From NCBI GenBank assembly GCA_009840595.1, contig VXNK01000149.1:1-64000 (forward strand): DNA of 64,000 bases, written 5' to 3'. A program made the translations under genes and the position numbers. This DNA is from Rhodospirillaceae bacterium. GTDB lineage: Bacteria; Pseudomonadota; Alphaproteobacteria; Bin65. Below the pieces are notes generated by a model that did no database searches, had not been told where the DNA came from, and was given only the letters and a program-made list of their open reading frames with translations. Below, piece after piece: positions 45,021 to 52,942 of the stretch; the stretch's first letter is position 1; each line of letters begins with the position of its first letter.

Positions 45021-45912
45021 GGCGGCGGCGGCGCCCTTCCCGGCCGCGCCGGCTCTCGCCCTCGGCGGCGGGGTCGCGGAACTTCTTCAGCCAGCGCCGG
45101 CAGTCGGGATCGTTGCCGTTCATCACATCGGCCGCCATCACGGCATCGACCTCGTGGGAATGCAAGGGATTCATAATCGCCGAGGTCATGCCCGAACAGG
45201 CCGCCATGCTCAGAAAGGCCGCATTGAGCCCAGGCCGGTTCGGCAGGCCGAAGCCGATGTTGGACGCGCCGCAGGTGCTGTTGACGCCCAGCTCGTCGCG
45301 CAGCCGGTTCAGGATGTAGAAGACCTGCCGGCCCGCTTGGTTGATCGCACCGATCGGCATGACCAGCGGATCGACGACGATGTCCTCCTTCGGGATGCCG
45401 TAGTCGGCGGCCCGATGGACGATCTTCCTGGCAACTTCGAAGCGCACGTCCGGGTCTTCCGAAATGCCCGATTCGTCGTTGGAAATTGCCACCACGGCGC
45501 AGCCGTACTTCTTCACCAGCGGAAGGACGGCCTCCAGTCGCTCCTCCTCCCCGGTTACCGAATTGAGCAGCGGCTTGCCCTGATAGACCGACAGCCCCGC
45601 CTCCAGCGCCGCAACGATGGACGAGTCGATCGACAGCGGGACGTCGACCAGCGACTGCACCAGTTCGATGCAATCGGCCAGGATTTTCGGCTCGTCCGCC
45701 AGCGGCACGCCGGCGTTGACATCCAGCATGTGCGCCCCGGCCTCGACCTGGGCGACGGCGTCGGCCTCGACCCGGCTGTAGTCGCCGCGGCGCAGGTCCT
45801 CCATCAGCAGCTTGCGCCCCGTGGGGTTGATGCGCTCGCCGATGATGCAGAAGGGCCGGTCGAAGCCGATGACGACCTCCCGGGTCGCGGAACTGACGAC
45901 GGTTCGGCTCAT
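45013..45912 (-). CDS. Methyltetrahydrofolate:corrinoid methyltransferase, intact copy
   Basis: A 299-residue pterin-binding TIM barrel. IIGERINPTGRKLLMEDLRRG, HMLDVNAGVP, NSVTGEEERL, VAISNDESG, VVDPLVMPIG and GASNIGFGLPNR are typical of MeTr/MtvA/MtgA proteins that move a methyl group between the corrinoid protein and tetrahydrofolate. GGAGAG ten bases before ATG 45912 sets the start. The last 37 residues, absent from the second copy, include NGNDPDCRRWLKKFRDP. All but those codons lie inside a 1318-bp tandem duplication. Confidence 0.93.
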   Translation of the reverse strand: MSRTVVSSATREVVIGFDRPFCIIGERINPTGRKLLMEDLRRGDYSRVEADAVAQVEAGAHMLDVNAGVPLADEPKILADCIELVQSLVDVPLSIDSSIVAALEAGLSVYQGKPLLNSVTGEEERLEAVLPLVKKYGCAVVAISNDESGISEDPDVRFEVARKIVHRAADYGIPKEDIVVDPLVMPIGAINQAGRQVFYILNRLRDELGVNSTCGASNIGFGLPNRPGLNAAFLSMAACSGMTSAIMNPLHSHEVDAVMAADVMNGNDPDCRRWLKKFRDPAAEGESRRGREGRRRRRA

Positions 45913-45939
45913 GTCGGGCAAACTCTCCGGTCCGGATGT

Positions 45940-46248
45940 CTAGACGGTCGCTTCGTCGACGCCGTTCGACCGGACGATCCGCTCGACCCGGTCTTCGGGA
46001 TAGTCCCGCTCGAGCCGGCTGGCGGCTTCATCGGCCGCCGCTTCCAGATCGTCCCCGCAATCGACCGGCGCGCTGCGGCGCCATTGTTCGAGATAATCGT
46101 CGGTGCCGTGCAGCTTCGCGCGGATGGCGGCCCGGTCGATCGCCTTCTCGAACCGCACGTCCAGCTGCCGGCGCGCTTTTTTCCGGCCGGCAGACACGAT
46201 AATCTGGGCCGGAATATCGCGCCAGTAGATGATCTGGAGCTTCGCCAT
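45940..46248 (-). CDS. PF13769 'virulence factor'-type small protein, copy 1
   Basis: A 102-residue protein starting MAKLQIIYWRDIPAQIIVSAGRKKARRQLDVRF. It matches the small family labelled virulence factor, which in alphaproteobacteria is routinely found beside methyltetrahydrofolate methyltransferase and DUF1638 genes; its role is unknown. The C-terminal half is acidic (DLEAAADEAASRLERDYPEDRVERIVR). It lies in the tandem duplication and is identical to copy 2. It is followed after 27 bases by the intact methyltransferase gene. Confidence 0.8.
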   Translation of the reverse strand: MAKLQIIYWRDIPAQIIVSAGRKKARRQLDVRFEKAIDRAAIRAKLHGTDDYLEQWRRSAPVDCGDDLEAAADEAASRLERDYPEDRVERIVRSNGVDEATV

Positions 46249-47230
46249 GCCTCAGGCCCCGGGCTCCGGTGCGGAAGCGGCGGCGCGGCGCAGGAAATCT
46301 TCCAATTCGCCGTAGCCGACATAGCGGTAGGCATAGCCGAGGCTCAGCCGCGCCGCAGCCGCCTGCGCCTTGACCTGGAGCCCGGCATCGCGGGTCTGGG
46401 CGATATAGAGGCAGCGCGTATAATGGCGGAAATAATCGTCGCGCATCGGCCGCCATCACGGCATCGACCTCGTGGGAATGCAAGGGATTCATAATCGCCG
46501 AGGTCATGCCCGAACAGGCCGCCATGCTCAGAAAGGCCGCATTGAGCCCAGGCCGGTTCGGCAGGCCGAAGCCGATGTTGGACGCGCCGCAGGTGCTGTT
46601 GACGCCCAGCTCGTCGCGCAGCCGGTTCAGGATGTAGAAGACCTGCCGGCCCGCTTGGTTGATCGCACCGATCGGCATGACCAGCGGATCGACGACGATG
46701 TCCTCCTTCGGGATGCCGTAGTCGGCGGCCCGATGGACGATCTTCCTGGCAACTTCGAAGCGCACGTCCGGGTCTTCCGAAATGCCCGATTCGTCGTTGG
46801 AAATTGCCACCACGGCGCAGCCGTACTTCTTCACCAGCGGAAGGACGGCCTCCAGTCGCTCCTCCTCCCCGGTTACCGAATTGAGCAGCGGCTTGCCCTG
46901 ATAGACCGACAGCCCCGCCTCCAGCGCCGCAACGATGGACGAGTCGATCGACAGCGGGACGTCGACCAGCGACTGCACCAGTTCGATGCAATCGGCCAGG
47001 ATTTTCGGCTCGTCCGCCAGCGGCACGCCGGCGTTGACATCCAGCATGTGCGCCCCGGCCTCGACCTGGGCGACGGCGTCGGCCTCGACCCGGCTGTAGT
47101 CGCCGCGGCGCAGGTCCTCCATCAGCAGCTTGCGCCCCGTGGGGTTGATGCGCTCGCCGATGATGCAGAAGGGCCGGTCGAAGCCGATGACGACCTCCCG
47201 GGTCGCGGAACTGACGACGGTTCGGCTCAT
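46028..47230 (-). pseudogene. Chimeric methyltransferase copy 2, 3'-truncated at the duplication junction
   Basis: The first 262 codons are identical to the intact methyltransferase. At 46444 the frame crosses the duplication junction and continues out of frame through DUF1638 and PF13769 DNA, ending at 46028 with about 138 unrelated residues (starting ARRLFPPLYALPLY). The pterin-binding barrel lacks its last 37 residues, so the product is probably unstable. The intact copy elsewhere makes this loss harmless. Confidence 0.85.
46252..46446 (-). pseudogene. Truncated DUF1638 copy with junction-made ATG
   Basis: The last 64 residues of the DUF1638 protein (DDYFRHYTRCLYIAQTRDAG onward) remain in copy 1. 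The parental codon here is TTG (Leu); the duplication junction changes it to ATG, giving an accidental start. The piece is too short to fold like the parent. It is followed by an intact PF13769 gene. Confidence 0.85.
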
Positions 47231-47257
47231 GTCGGGCAAACTCTCCGGTCCGGATGT

Positions 47258-47566
47258 CTAGACGGTCGCTTCGTCGACGCCGTTCGACCGGACGATCCGC
47301 TCGACCCGGTCTTCGGGATAGTCCCGCTCGAGCCGGCTGGCGGCTTCATCGGCCGCCGCTTCCAGATCGTCCCCGCAATCGACCGGCGCGCTGCGGCGCC
47401 ATTGTTCGAGATAATCGTCGGTGCCGTGCAGCTTCGCGCGGATGGCGGCCCGGTCGATCGCCTTCTCGAACCGCACGTCCAGCTGCCGGCGCGCTTTTTT
47501 CCGGCCGGCAGACACGATAATCTGGGCCGGAATATCGCGCCAGTAGATGATCTGGAGCTTCGCCAT
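47258..47566 (-). CDS. PF13769 'virulence factor'-type small protein, copy 2
   Basis: Identical in sequence to copy 1 (102 aa). This is the copy still attached to the full-length DUF1638 gene, four bases upstream, as in the presumed original order corrinoid protein - DUF1638 - PF13769 - methyltransferase - activator. Confidence 0.8.
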   Translation of the reverse strand: MAKLQIIYWRDIPAQIIVSAGRKKARRQLDVRFEKAIDRAAIRAKLHGTDDYLEQWRRSAPVDCGDDLEAAADEAASRLERDYPEDRVERIVRSNGVDEATV

Positions 47567-47569
47567 GCC

Positions 47570-48328
47570 TCAGGCCCCGGGCTCCGGTGCGGAAGCGGCG
47601 GCGCGGCGCAGGAAATCTTCCAATTCGCCGTAGCCGACATAGCGGTAGGCATAGCCGAGGCTCAGCCGCGCCGCAGCCGCCTGCGCCTTGACCTGGAGCC
47701 CGGCATCGCGGGTCTGGGCGATATAGAGGCAGCGCGTATAATGGCGGAAATAATCGTCGCGCAACTCGGGATGGCGGTCGAGGCCGAGGCCCTCGACGAT
47801 GAGCCGGTCGAAATGCCGGACCATGTAGTCGGTCAGGTAGAACGTCCCGGTTTCCGCTTCCGCCAGGTCCGCGAAAGCCTGCCGGCCGGTATAGAAGGCG
47901 TAGCAATGCGGCCCGTCGATCCGCTCCGCGCCCTCTTCTTCCAGGACCCGGTCGAGCAGCCCGCCGGTGCCGCAGTCGGCGTAGGCCACCAGGATCCGGC
48001 CGTAGGCCTTGCGGTATTCGCGGATTTTCTCGCGCACCCGGTCGGGAATCAGGTGCGGCGCGTTGTGGAGCCACGCCGGCACGCAGGCGACATCGAAGGC
48101 GGGGACGGCGTTCATGTTTCTGAAATGGACGATTTCCCGGGCCAGGGCGCCGCAGGCGATCACCATGGTGCCGGCCCTGCTTCGCCCGGCAAGGACCGCC
48201 TCGCTGTCCGGCGCTACATCGGGCGCCGGATCGGGCAGGCCAGCAGCGGGGGTCGGCCGCGCGCCGCTCCGGGGGCGTCCGCTCCTGCCGGTTCGTGCGG
48301 TCGGGCGACGCGCCAGCGCAGCCTCCAT
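47570..48328 (-). CDS. DUF1638 domain-containing protein, full length
   Basis: A 252-residue protein. After a 50-residue Pro/Ala/Arg-rich N-terminus it has VIACGALAREIVHF, PAWLHNAPHLIPDRVREKIREYRKAYGRILVAYADCGTGG and PHCYAFYTGRQAF, all DUF1638 signatures. Conserved Cys and His in ADCGTGG and DGPHCYAF suggest a metal or corrinoid-related site. It is known only by co-occurrence with corrinoid methyltransferases. Translation may start at a later codon, near TMVIACGALA. Its last quarter is repeated in the duplication. Confidence 0.85.
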   Translation of the reverse strand: MEAALARRPTARTGRSGRPRSGARPTPAAGLPDPAPDVAPDSEAVLAGRSRAGTMVIACGALAREIVHFRNMNAVPAFDVACVPAWLHNAPHLIPDRVREKIREYRKAYGRILVAYADCGTGGLLDRVLEEEGAERIDGPHCYAFYTGRQAFADLAEAETGTFYLTDYMVRHFDRLIVEGLGLDRHPELRDDYFRHYTRCLYIAQTRDAGLQVKAQAAAARLSLGYAYRYVGYGELEDFLRRAAASAPEPGA

Positions 48329-48331
48329 GAT

Positions 48332-49045
48332 TCAATTGATCGTCGCGCCGCCAAGCAGATTGTGCTTGCGCTTCATAAAGTCCTTGGCAATTTCAACCGC
48401 AACCGCGGCGTCCGGGCAATAGGCATCGGCGCCGACCGCCTGGGCGAATTCCTCGTTCAGCGGTGCGCCGCCGACCAGGACGGTATAGTCCTCGCGGATG
48501 CCCCGTTCCTTCAGGGTTTCGATCACGACCTTCATATAGGGCATCGTCGTCGTGAGCAGCGCCGACATGCCGAGGATGTCGGGCTCGTGCTCCTCGATGG
48601 CGGCGAGATAGTTCTCGACCGGATTGTCGATCCCGATATCGACCACCTCGAAACCGGCACCCTCCATCATCATCGACACAAGGTTCTTGCCGATGTCGTG
48701 GATGTCGCCCTTAACGGTGCCGATCACCATCTTGCCGACCCGCGGCGCGCCGGTCTCGGCGAGCAGCGGCCGGAGGATCGCCATGCCGGCCTTCATCGCG
48801 TTGGCCGATTGCAGCACTTCCGGCACGAACAGGATGCCGTCGCGGAAATCGATCCCCACGATGCGCATGCCTTCGACCAGCGCTTCGGTCAGGATATTGT
48901 AGGGTTGCCACTTGCGTTCGAGCAGGATGTTGACGCCCTCTTCGATCTCCTCGCGGAGACCGTCATAGAGATCGTCGTGCATCTGCTCGACAAGCTCTTC
49001 GTCGTCCAGTTCGCTGAGAACGAGATCGTCGTCTTCGTCGGACAT
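48332..49045 (-). CDS. Methyltransferase cognate corrinoid protein
   Basis: A 237-residue two-domain corrinoid carrier. The N-terminal helical cap has LLERKWQPYNILTEALVEGMRIVG and FVPEVLQSANAMKAGM. The Rossmann domain has GTVKGDIHDIGKNLVSMMMEGAGFEVVDIG, where the DIHDIG (DxHxxG) His is the lower cobalt ligand. VLVGGAPLNEEFAQAVGADAYCPDA closes the domain. It shuttles the methyl group from the MttB-like enzyme to the methyltetrahydrofolate-forming enzyme. An acidic extension (DEDDDLVLSELDDEELVEQM) precedes the cap. ATG 49045 is chosen from the family start. It is the first gene of the leftward cluster. Confidence 0.95.
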   Translation of the reverse strand: MSDEDDDLVLSELDDEELVEQMHDDLYDGLREEIEEGVNILLERKWQPYNILTEALVEGMRIVGIDFRDGILFVPEVLQSANAMKAGMAILRPLLAETGAPRVGKMVIGTVKGDIHDIGKNLVSMMMEGAGFEVVDIGIDNPVENYLAAIEEHEPDILGMSALLTTTMPYMKVVIETLKERGIREDYTVLVGGAPLNEEFAQAVGADAYCPDAAVAVEIAKDFMKRKHNLLGGATIN

Positions 49046-49283
49046 GGCGGTTCCATCCCCCGGAATGCGCAGCGATGCTTGACAACCGGCGCGCGGCGGC
49101 GCGGGAACATGCACATAACGGCCTGCCGGGTCACGAAAAATCGGCAGCGGACGGATGACAATTTCGTGCGTCGCGCTGTCGCTGGCGCCAGCCCGCCCCC
49201 CGCGCCGCCATTCGGCGGCCTTTCGGCAACGGCGCCGCGGTGCTACAGCCCCGGCAACGGGACCCGCCGCAAAGGAGAATATC

Positions 49284-50096
49284 ATGTCCGGAAACCGTTA
49301 CGACGCCTACGAACGCCTGAAAATCGACTGGCCGGCCGACGGCGTGTTGCGGCTCACCATGCACAATCCGGACAACCCGCTGAATTCCGTCGACGGGCAG
49401 ATGCACAGGGAACTTGTCTCGGTCTGGCCCGAAATCGATGCCGACCGCGATGTCGGCGCGGTCATCCTGTGCGGCGCCGGCCGGGCCTATTCGGCGGGCG
49501 GCGACTTCGGCATGATCGACGAGATCATCGGCGACCACGGCGTCCGGATGCGCGCGATGAAAGAGGCGCGCGACATCGTCTACAACGTCATCAACTGCTC
49601 CCGGCCGACGATCGCCGCGATGCACGGGGTTGCCGTCGGCGCCGGCCTGGCGGCCGGCATGGTCTGCGACATCACCATCGCCACGAAGAGCTGCCGCATC
49701 ATCGACGGCCACACCAATCTCGGTGTCGCGGCGGGCGACCACGCGGTGATCAACTGGCCACTGCAGTGCGGCATGGCCAAGGCGAAATATTATCTGATGA
49801 CCTGCGAACCGATGACCGGGGAGGAGGCGGAGCGGATCGGACTGATCTCGCTGGCAGTCGAGGACAACGCCCTGGAGGCTGAAGCGCTGCGCGTCGCGAC
49901 GCGGCTCGCCGGCGGCGCCCGGACCGCGATCAGCCACACGAAAATGGCCCTGAACAACTGGTACCGCATGAACGGGCCGGGCTTCGATGCCTCGCTGGGC
50001 TACGAATTCCTGGCCTGGGACGGCCCGGAAGCGAAGGAAGGCGTCGCCGCCCTCAAGGAAAAGCGCAAACCGCAATTCGGCCGGATGCCGGTCTAG
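49284..50096 (+). CDS. Enoyl-CoA hydratase/isomerase family protein
   Basis: A 270-residue crotonase-fold protein. LCGAGRAYSAGGDFGMIDE forms the first oxyanion-hole loop and IAAMHGVAVGAGLAAGMVCDITIATKSCRIIDGHTNLG the second. The usual second Glu acid/base is replaced in GDHAVINWPLQCG, so activity may be dienoyl-CoA isomerase-like or another crotonase reaction. AAAGGAG eight bases before ATG 49284 sets the start. It is divergent from the corrinoid protein gene, with a shared 238-base upstream region. Confidence 0.88.
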   Translation: MSGNRYDAYERLKIDWPADGVLRLTMHNPDNPLNSVDGQMHRELVSVWPEIDADRDVGAVILCGAGRAYSAGGDFGMIDEIIGDHGVRMRAMKEARDIVYNVINCSRPTIAAMHGVAVGAGLAAGMVCDITIATKSCRIIDGHTNLGVAAGDHAVINWPLQCGMAKAKYYLMTCEPMTGEEAERIGLISLAVEDNALEAEALRVATRLAGGARTAISHTKMALNNWYRMNGPGFDASLGYEFLAWDGPEAKEGVAALKEKRKPQFGRMPV

Positions 50097-50150
50097 AGGA
50101 CAACTGCCCTGGATGGAACGACCGCGGCCTGTCCCTCGATATGCCCCGCT

Positions 50151-50702
50151 TCAGGCCGCCCGGGCCTGCGGCTCCCGATCATCGAGATAGCCGCGCAGCC
50201 ATTCGAGCATCGTGTCGGCGTCCGAGACCTCGAAGGGATCGGCCGGGCATTCGTCGTCGAAGCCCGGCTCGACGAACATTTTCACGACCTCGCCGTCGTC
50301 GACGAAGGCGGAATGGCGCTAGGAGCGCATGCCGAAGCCGAGATTGTCCTTCGAGACCAGCATACCCATCCGGCGGGTGAAGGCGGCCGAGCCGTCGGGG
50401 AGCATCGTCACCTTTTCGACGCCCTGGTGCCGGCCCCAGCGGAACATGACGAAGGCGTCGTTGACGCTCAGGCAGATGACCTCGTCCACGCCCAGCGCAG
50501 CGAAATCGTCGTGCAATTCCTCGTAACGTGGCAAATGGGTCGAGGAGCAGGTCGGCGTGAAGGCGCCGGGCAGGGCAAAGAGCACGACCTTCCGGCCGCG
50601 GAAGATGTCGGCACTGGCGAGGTCCTGCCAGCGGTAGGGGTTCGGTCCTTCGACATTCGCGTCGCGAACGCGGGTCTTGAAAGTCACGTTGGGTACGCGC
50701 AT
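50151..50702 (-). pseudogene. Peroxiredoxin (Prx5-type), interrupted by one TAG codon
   Basis: Two adjacent in-frame pieces make a normal 183-residue redoxin. The first 127 residues include LPGAFTPTCSSTHLPRY with the peroxidatic Cys52 and VICLSVNDAFVMFRWG. They end GFGMRS, then TAG at 50319-50321, and the frame continues RHSAFVDDGEVVKMFVEPGF to a TGA at 50151. Family members have Trp at the interrupted place (S-W-R), so a single TGG to TAG change explains it. Without the last 55 residues the fold is incomplete. Readthrough or a sequencing error are alternatives. Confidence 0.85.
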
Positions 50703-50854
50703 GGATCGGGTTCTCCGTATGAAACAAGAAACCTAATATAGAATTAGTCTAAATTAAATCAATAACGCATTTCCCTGCCCTGTTGACATTTTTGTGACGC
50801 CGTCGGGATGCATTGGTGACTATGCCATACAGGCCGCCGCCTCCGCCGCACAAG

Positions 50855-51775
50855 TCAGCCTTCCCGTCCGCCCGGCGGATGTCCCGTCCGCCTCATGAAA
50901 TCGCGGAGCGCCGGCACCACCCTGCCGGGCGCTTCTTCCGCCAGAAAATGTCCGCAATCCTCAAATTCGTGCAGTTCGAAATCCGGCAGTGTGCGCTTCC
51001 ACCGGTCGAGTTCCTTCCTTCGGAACGCGATATCCTTCAGGCCCCACAGGAGGAGCGCCGGCTTGCCGGCAAAGGCCGCGCGGTCGTCCCAGATCGAGCG
51101 CAGCCAGTCGCCCGCCCCCACGATATATCCCGGCAACGCCGCGTTGGCGGCGCGCGCGGCGGGCGCCGGCTGCGCGTTGCGGTAATGCGCCATGATCTCG
51201 GGCGTCAGGATGCTCCGGTCGCCCACCGCCCTGGGCATCACCGAATTCACGAACATGTTGCGGTGCCGGATCAGATACTGGCCGATCCAGCTCGACATCA
51301 GGAAGCTGAACGCCGCGAAGTGAAAATCGCCGCCGACCGGCCAGCACCAGGTATTCGCAATGACGAGACGGCGGACACGCTCCGGATGCCGGCGGGCGAA
51401 GTCCAGGCCGATCGGCCCGCCCCAGTCGTTCATGAACAGGGTGATGCCGCGAAGGTCGAGATGGTCGAGCAGGGCGGCGAACCGGCGCGCGTGGCTTTCC
51501 GGATGATGATCCTCGCGCCGGCTGCTGCGCGACGACAGGCCGAAACCGATATGATCCGGCGCGACGCAGCGGAACTCCGAGCGAAGCTCCCGGATGGCGT
51601 GGCGGAACTCGAACGACCAGGTCGGGTTGCCGTGTACGAACACGATCGGTTCGCCTTCGCCCTCATCCACGAAGTGCATCCGGTGTCCCGACGCGGTGGC
51701 GAAGAACCGGCTCTCGAAGGGATACATATCGTCCGACACCCAGTCCGGACGGAGAGTCGACGCACGCCGGTTCAT
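50855..51775 (-). CDS. Haloalkane dehalogenase-like alpha/beta hydrolase
   Basis: A 306-residue alpha/beta hydrolase with the haloalkane dehalogenase arrangement. HGNPTWSFEFR gives the oxyanion loop with halide-binding Asn50; NDWGGPIG gives nucleophile Asp117 and halide-binding Trp118. Asp248 in LLLWGLKD is the likely acid and His276 in DCGHF the base. Asn plus a late Asp acid resembles subfamily HLD-III. Epoxide hydrolases share Asp/His but usually lack this NPTW-DWGG combination. ATG 51775 overlaps the AHSA1 gene stop (ATGA). An in-frame upstream codon would add 11 residues. Confidence 0.85.
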   Translation of the reverse strand: MNRRASTLRPDWVSDDMYPFESRFFATASGHRMHFVDEGEGEPIVFVHGNPTWSFEFRHAIRELRSEFRCVAPDHIGFGLSSRSSRREDHHPESHARRFAALLDHLDLRGITLFMNDWGGPIGLDFARRHPERVRRLVIANTWCWPVGGDFHFAAFSFLMSSWIGQYLIRHRNMFVNSVMPRAVGDRSILTPEIMAHYRNAQPAPAARAANAALPGYIVGAGDWLRSIWDDRAAFAGKPALLLWGLKDIAFRRKELDRWKRTLPDFELHEFEDCGHFLAEEAPGRVVPALRDFMRRTGHPPGGREG

Positions 51776-52233
51776 GCCGGCCACAAGTCCCCGAGCTTCG
51801 CGAGGCACCCGGTCCAGCCCTGCACATGCTCGTCGCGGGCCTCTTCCTGCGCAAACCGCGCGTGCGTCAGGGTCAGGCGCGTCCTACCGGCCTCTTCCGG
51901 CTCGAATTCGACGGTGACCAGCGTCTCGACATCGCTGCCGTCCCAGCGCCAGGTGTGAACCAGACGGCGGAGGGGCACGACATCCCGATACCGGCCGCGG
52001 GTGAGCCATTTCCGGCCGTCCGCTCCCCGCATCTCGATCAGGAACGTCCCGCCGACGGTCGCTTCGGCAACGGCGCGCACGACCGTGGCATTGCCGGGCG
52101 CCAGCCAGCGGCGCAGCATCTCCGGCTCGGTCCACGCGGCGTAGACCGCCTCGACCGGCGCGTCGATAACGCGATGCAGCGTCAGGGAGACGTTTCTTTC
52201 GGCGGCGCCGGCCGATGGCTCTAACCCGGTCAT
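51772..52233 (-). CDS. SRPBCC/AHSA1 family protein
   Basis: A 153-residue START-like protein: TLHRVIDAPVEAVYAAWTEPEMLRRWLAP, GGTFLIEMRG and a C-terminal helix with EEARDEHVQGWTGCLAKLGDL match the AHSA1/Aha1-C group. These bind hydrophobic ligands and are often encoded just after an ArsR regulator, as here. ATG 52233 overlaps the arsR stop by four bases, so expression is coupled. Specific ligand unknown. Confidence 0.88.
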   Translation of the reverse strand: MTGLEPSAGAAERNVSLTLHRVIDAPVEAVYAAWTEPEMLRRWLAPGNATVVRAVAEATVGGTFLIEMRGADGRKWLTRGRYRDVVPLRRLVHTWRWDGSDVETLVTVEFEPEEAGRTRLTLTHARFAQEEARDEHVQGWTGCLAKLGDLWPA

Positions 52234-52571
52234 CGCGTTTGGTCCGAACTGTCCGGGGCGGTCCCGACGAGCGCCTTGAGCGCCTCCAGGCGGTCCGTCC
52301 AGAAGCGTTCGTGGACTTCGAGCCAGGCGCGAGCGTCGGCGAGCGCAGCCGGATTGATCCGGCACACCCGTTCCCTCCCCCGCGCCCTGCGCGTCACAAG
52401 GCCCGCATTTTCGAGCACGTTGAGATGCTTCGACACGGCGGCGAACGAGAGGTCGAAGGGCCGGGAGAGATGGCTGACGGTCGCCTCCCCGGCGGCCAGA
52501 CGATCGAGAATGGCGCGGCGGGTCGGATCGCCGAGCGCGTGGAAGACGCGGTTCAGATCATGCTCAACCAT
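52230..52571 (-). CDS. ArsR-family transcriptional regulator, probably leaderless
   Basis: A 113-residue winged helix-turn-helix protein: HALGDPTRRAILDRLAAGEATVSHLSRPFDLSFAAVSKHLNVLENAGLVTRRARGRERVCRI. The metal-binding ELCV Cys motif of true arsenic sensors is absent, so it probably senses something else. There is no ribosome binding site before ATG 52571 and the predicted transcription start falls on it. It heads the operon with the AHSA1 and dehalogenase-like genes. Confidence 0.9.
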   Translation of the reverse strand: MVEHDLNRVFHALGDPTRRAILDRLAAGEATVSHLSRPFDLSFAAVSKHLNVLENAGLVTRRARGRERVCRINPAALADARAWLEVHERFWTDRLEALKALVGTAPDSSDQTR

Positions 52572-52578
52572 GCGGTTG

Positions 52579-52606
52579 AATATACCGCCTTCCGGTCAAT
52601 GCTCAA
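52579..52606 (-). promoter_or_regulatory. Promoter of the arsR operon
   Basis: On the minus strand TTGAGC (52601-52606) and TATATT (52579-52584) are 16 bases apart. Transcription would start within a base or two of ATG 52571. TTGAGCAT occurs twice, once as the -35 region and once at the start codon, and a TTGA/TCAA inverted pair spans the -10 box. These may be autoregulatory sites. Confidence 0.55.
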
Positions 52607-52942
52607 CCCATTGGTAAAATATTTTTCGAGACGCACCGGGGGCGCACCGGCGGCACGCGTTACGCATGTCCGGTATGCGGCCGTTAGGGCCGGGCGCATC
52701 GGCCCCCGGATTGGGCTCCCGGATTCGGCCCCCGGACCCGCGAGGCCAAGCGGCCCTCTATCTCCGGCGAGCCGTTCTATTTCGCCAAGGGGGCGATGAT
52801 CGTGCTATAGGCCGCCATTCCGATCGCCGATCCGATTCTGTCGCTCGCAGGCCGGAGCCTCTCCCCGATGCCCGTACCGAACGGGGAAACCGGCCTTCGC
52901 CTTCGCGACCGGACGGTCGGCACAACACAGGGAGAGAGTGGA
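52607..52942. other. Gap with no recognised gene
   Basis: This 336-base GC-rich gap between divergent genes has no supported ORF. A short in-frame segment ending EPFYFAKGAMIVL then TAG (about 52767-52810) looks like the end of a gene, possibly a decayed remnant, but it could not be matched to a family. Confidence 0.4.

Larger units (their letters stand above)
45126..47761. repeat. Tandem duplication, two adjacent 1318-bp copies
   Basis: Copy 1 is 45126-46443 and copy 2 is 46444-47761, offset 1318. No difference was seen in any part compared, and the encoded PF13769 proteins are identical. The unit spans most of the methyltransferase gene, the whole PF13769 gene and the 3' quarter of the DUF1638 gene. 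At the junction the two parental ends share only CA, so it looks like a non-homologous or microhomology event. It is either very recent or an assembly artefact. Confidence 0.95.

Noticed and set aside
46472-49882. A 1136-codon plus-strand frame across the duplicated corrinoid region
   Set aside because: It is antisense to well-supported genes (methyltransferase, PF13769, DUF1638, corrinoid protein) and has no family signature.
50319-50321. Pyrrolysine insertion at the TAG of the peroxiredoxin
   Set aside because: The aligned residue is Trp, one base change away; no Pyl codon is present in the MttB-family gene and no pyl genes were seen.
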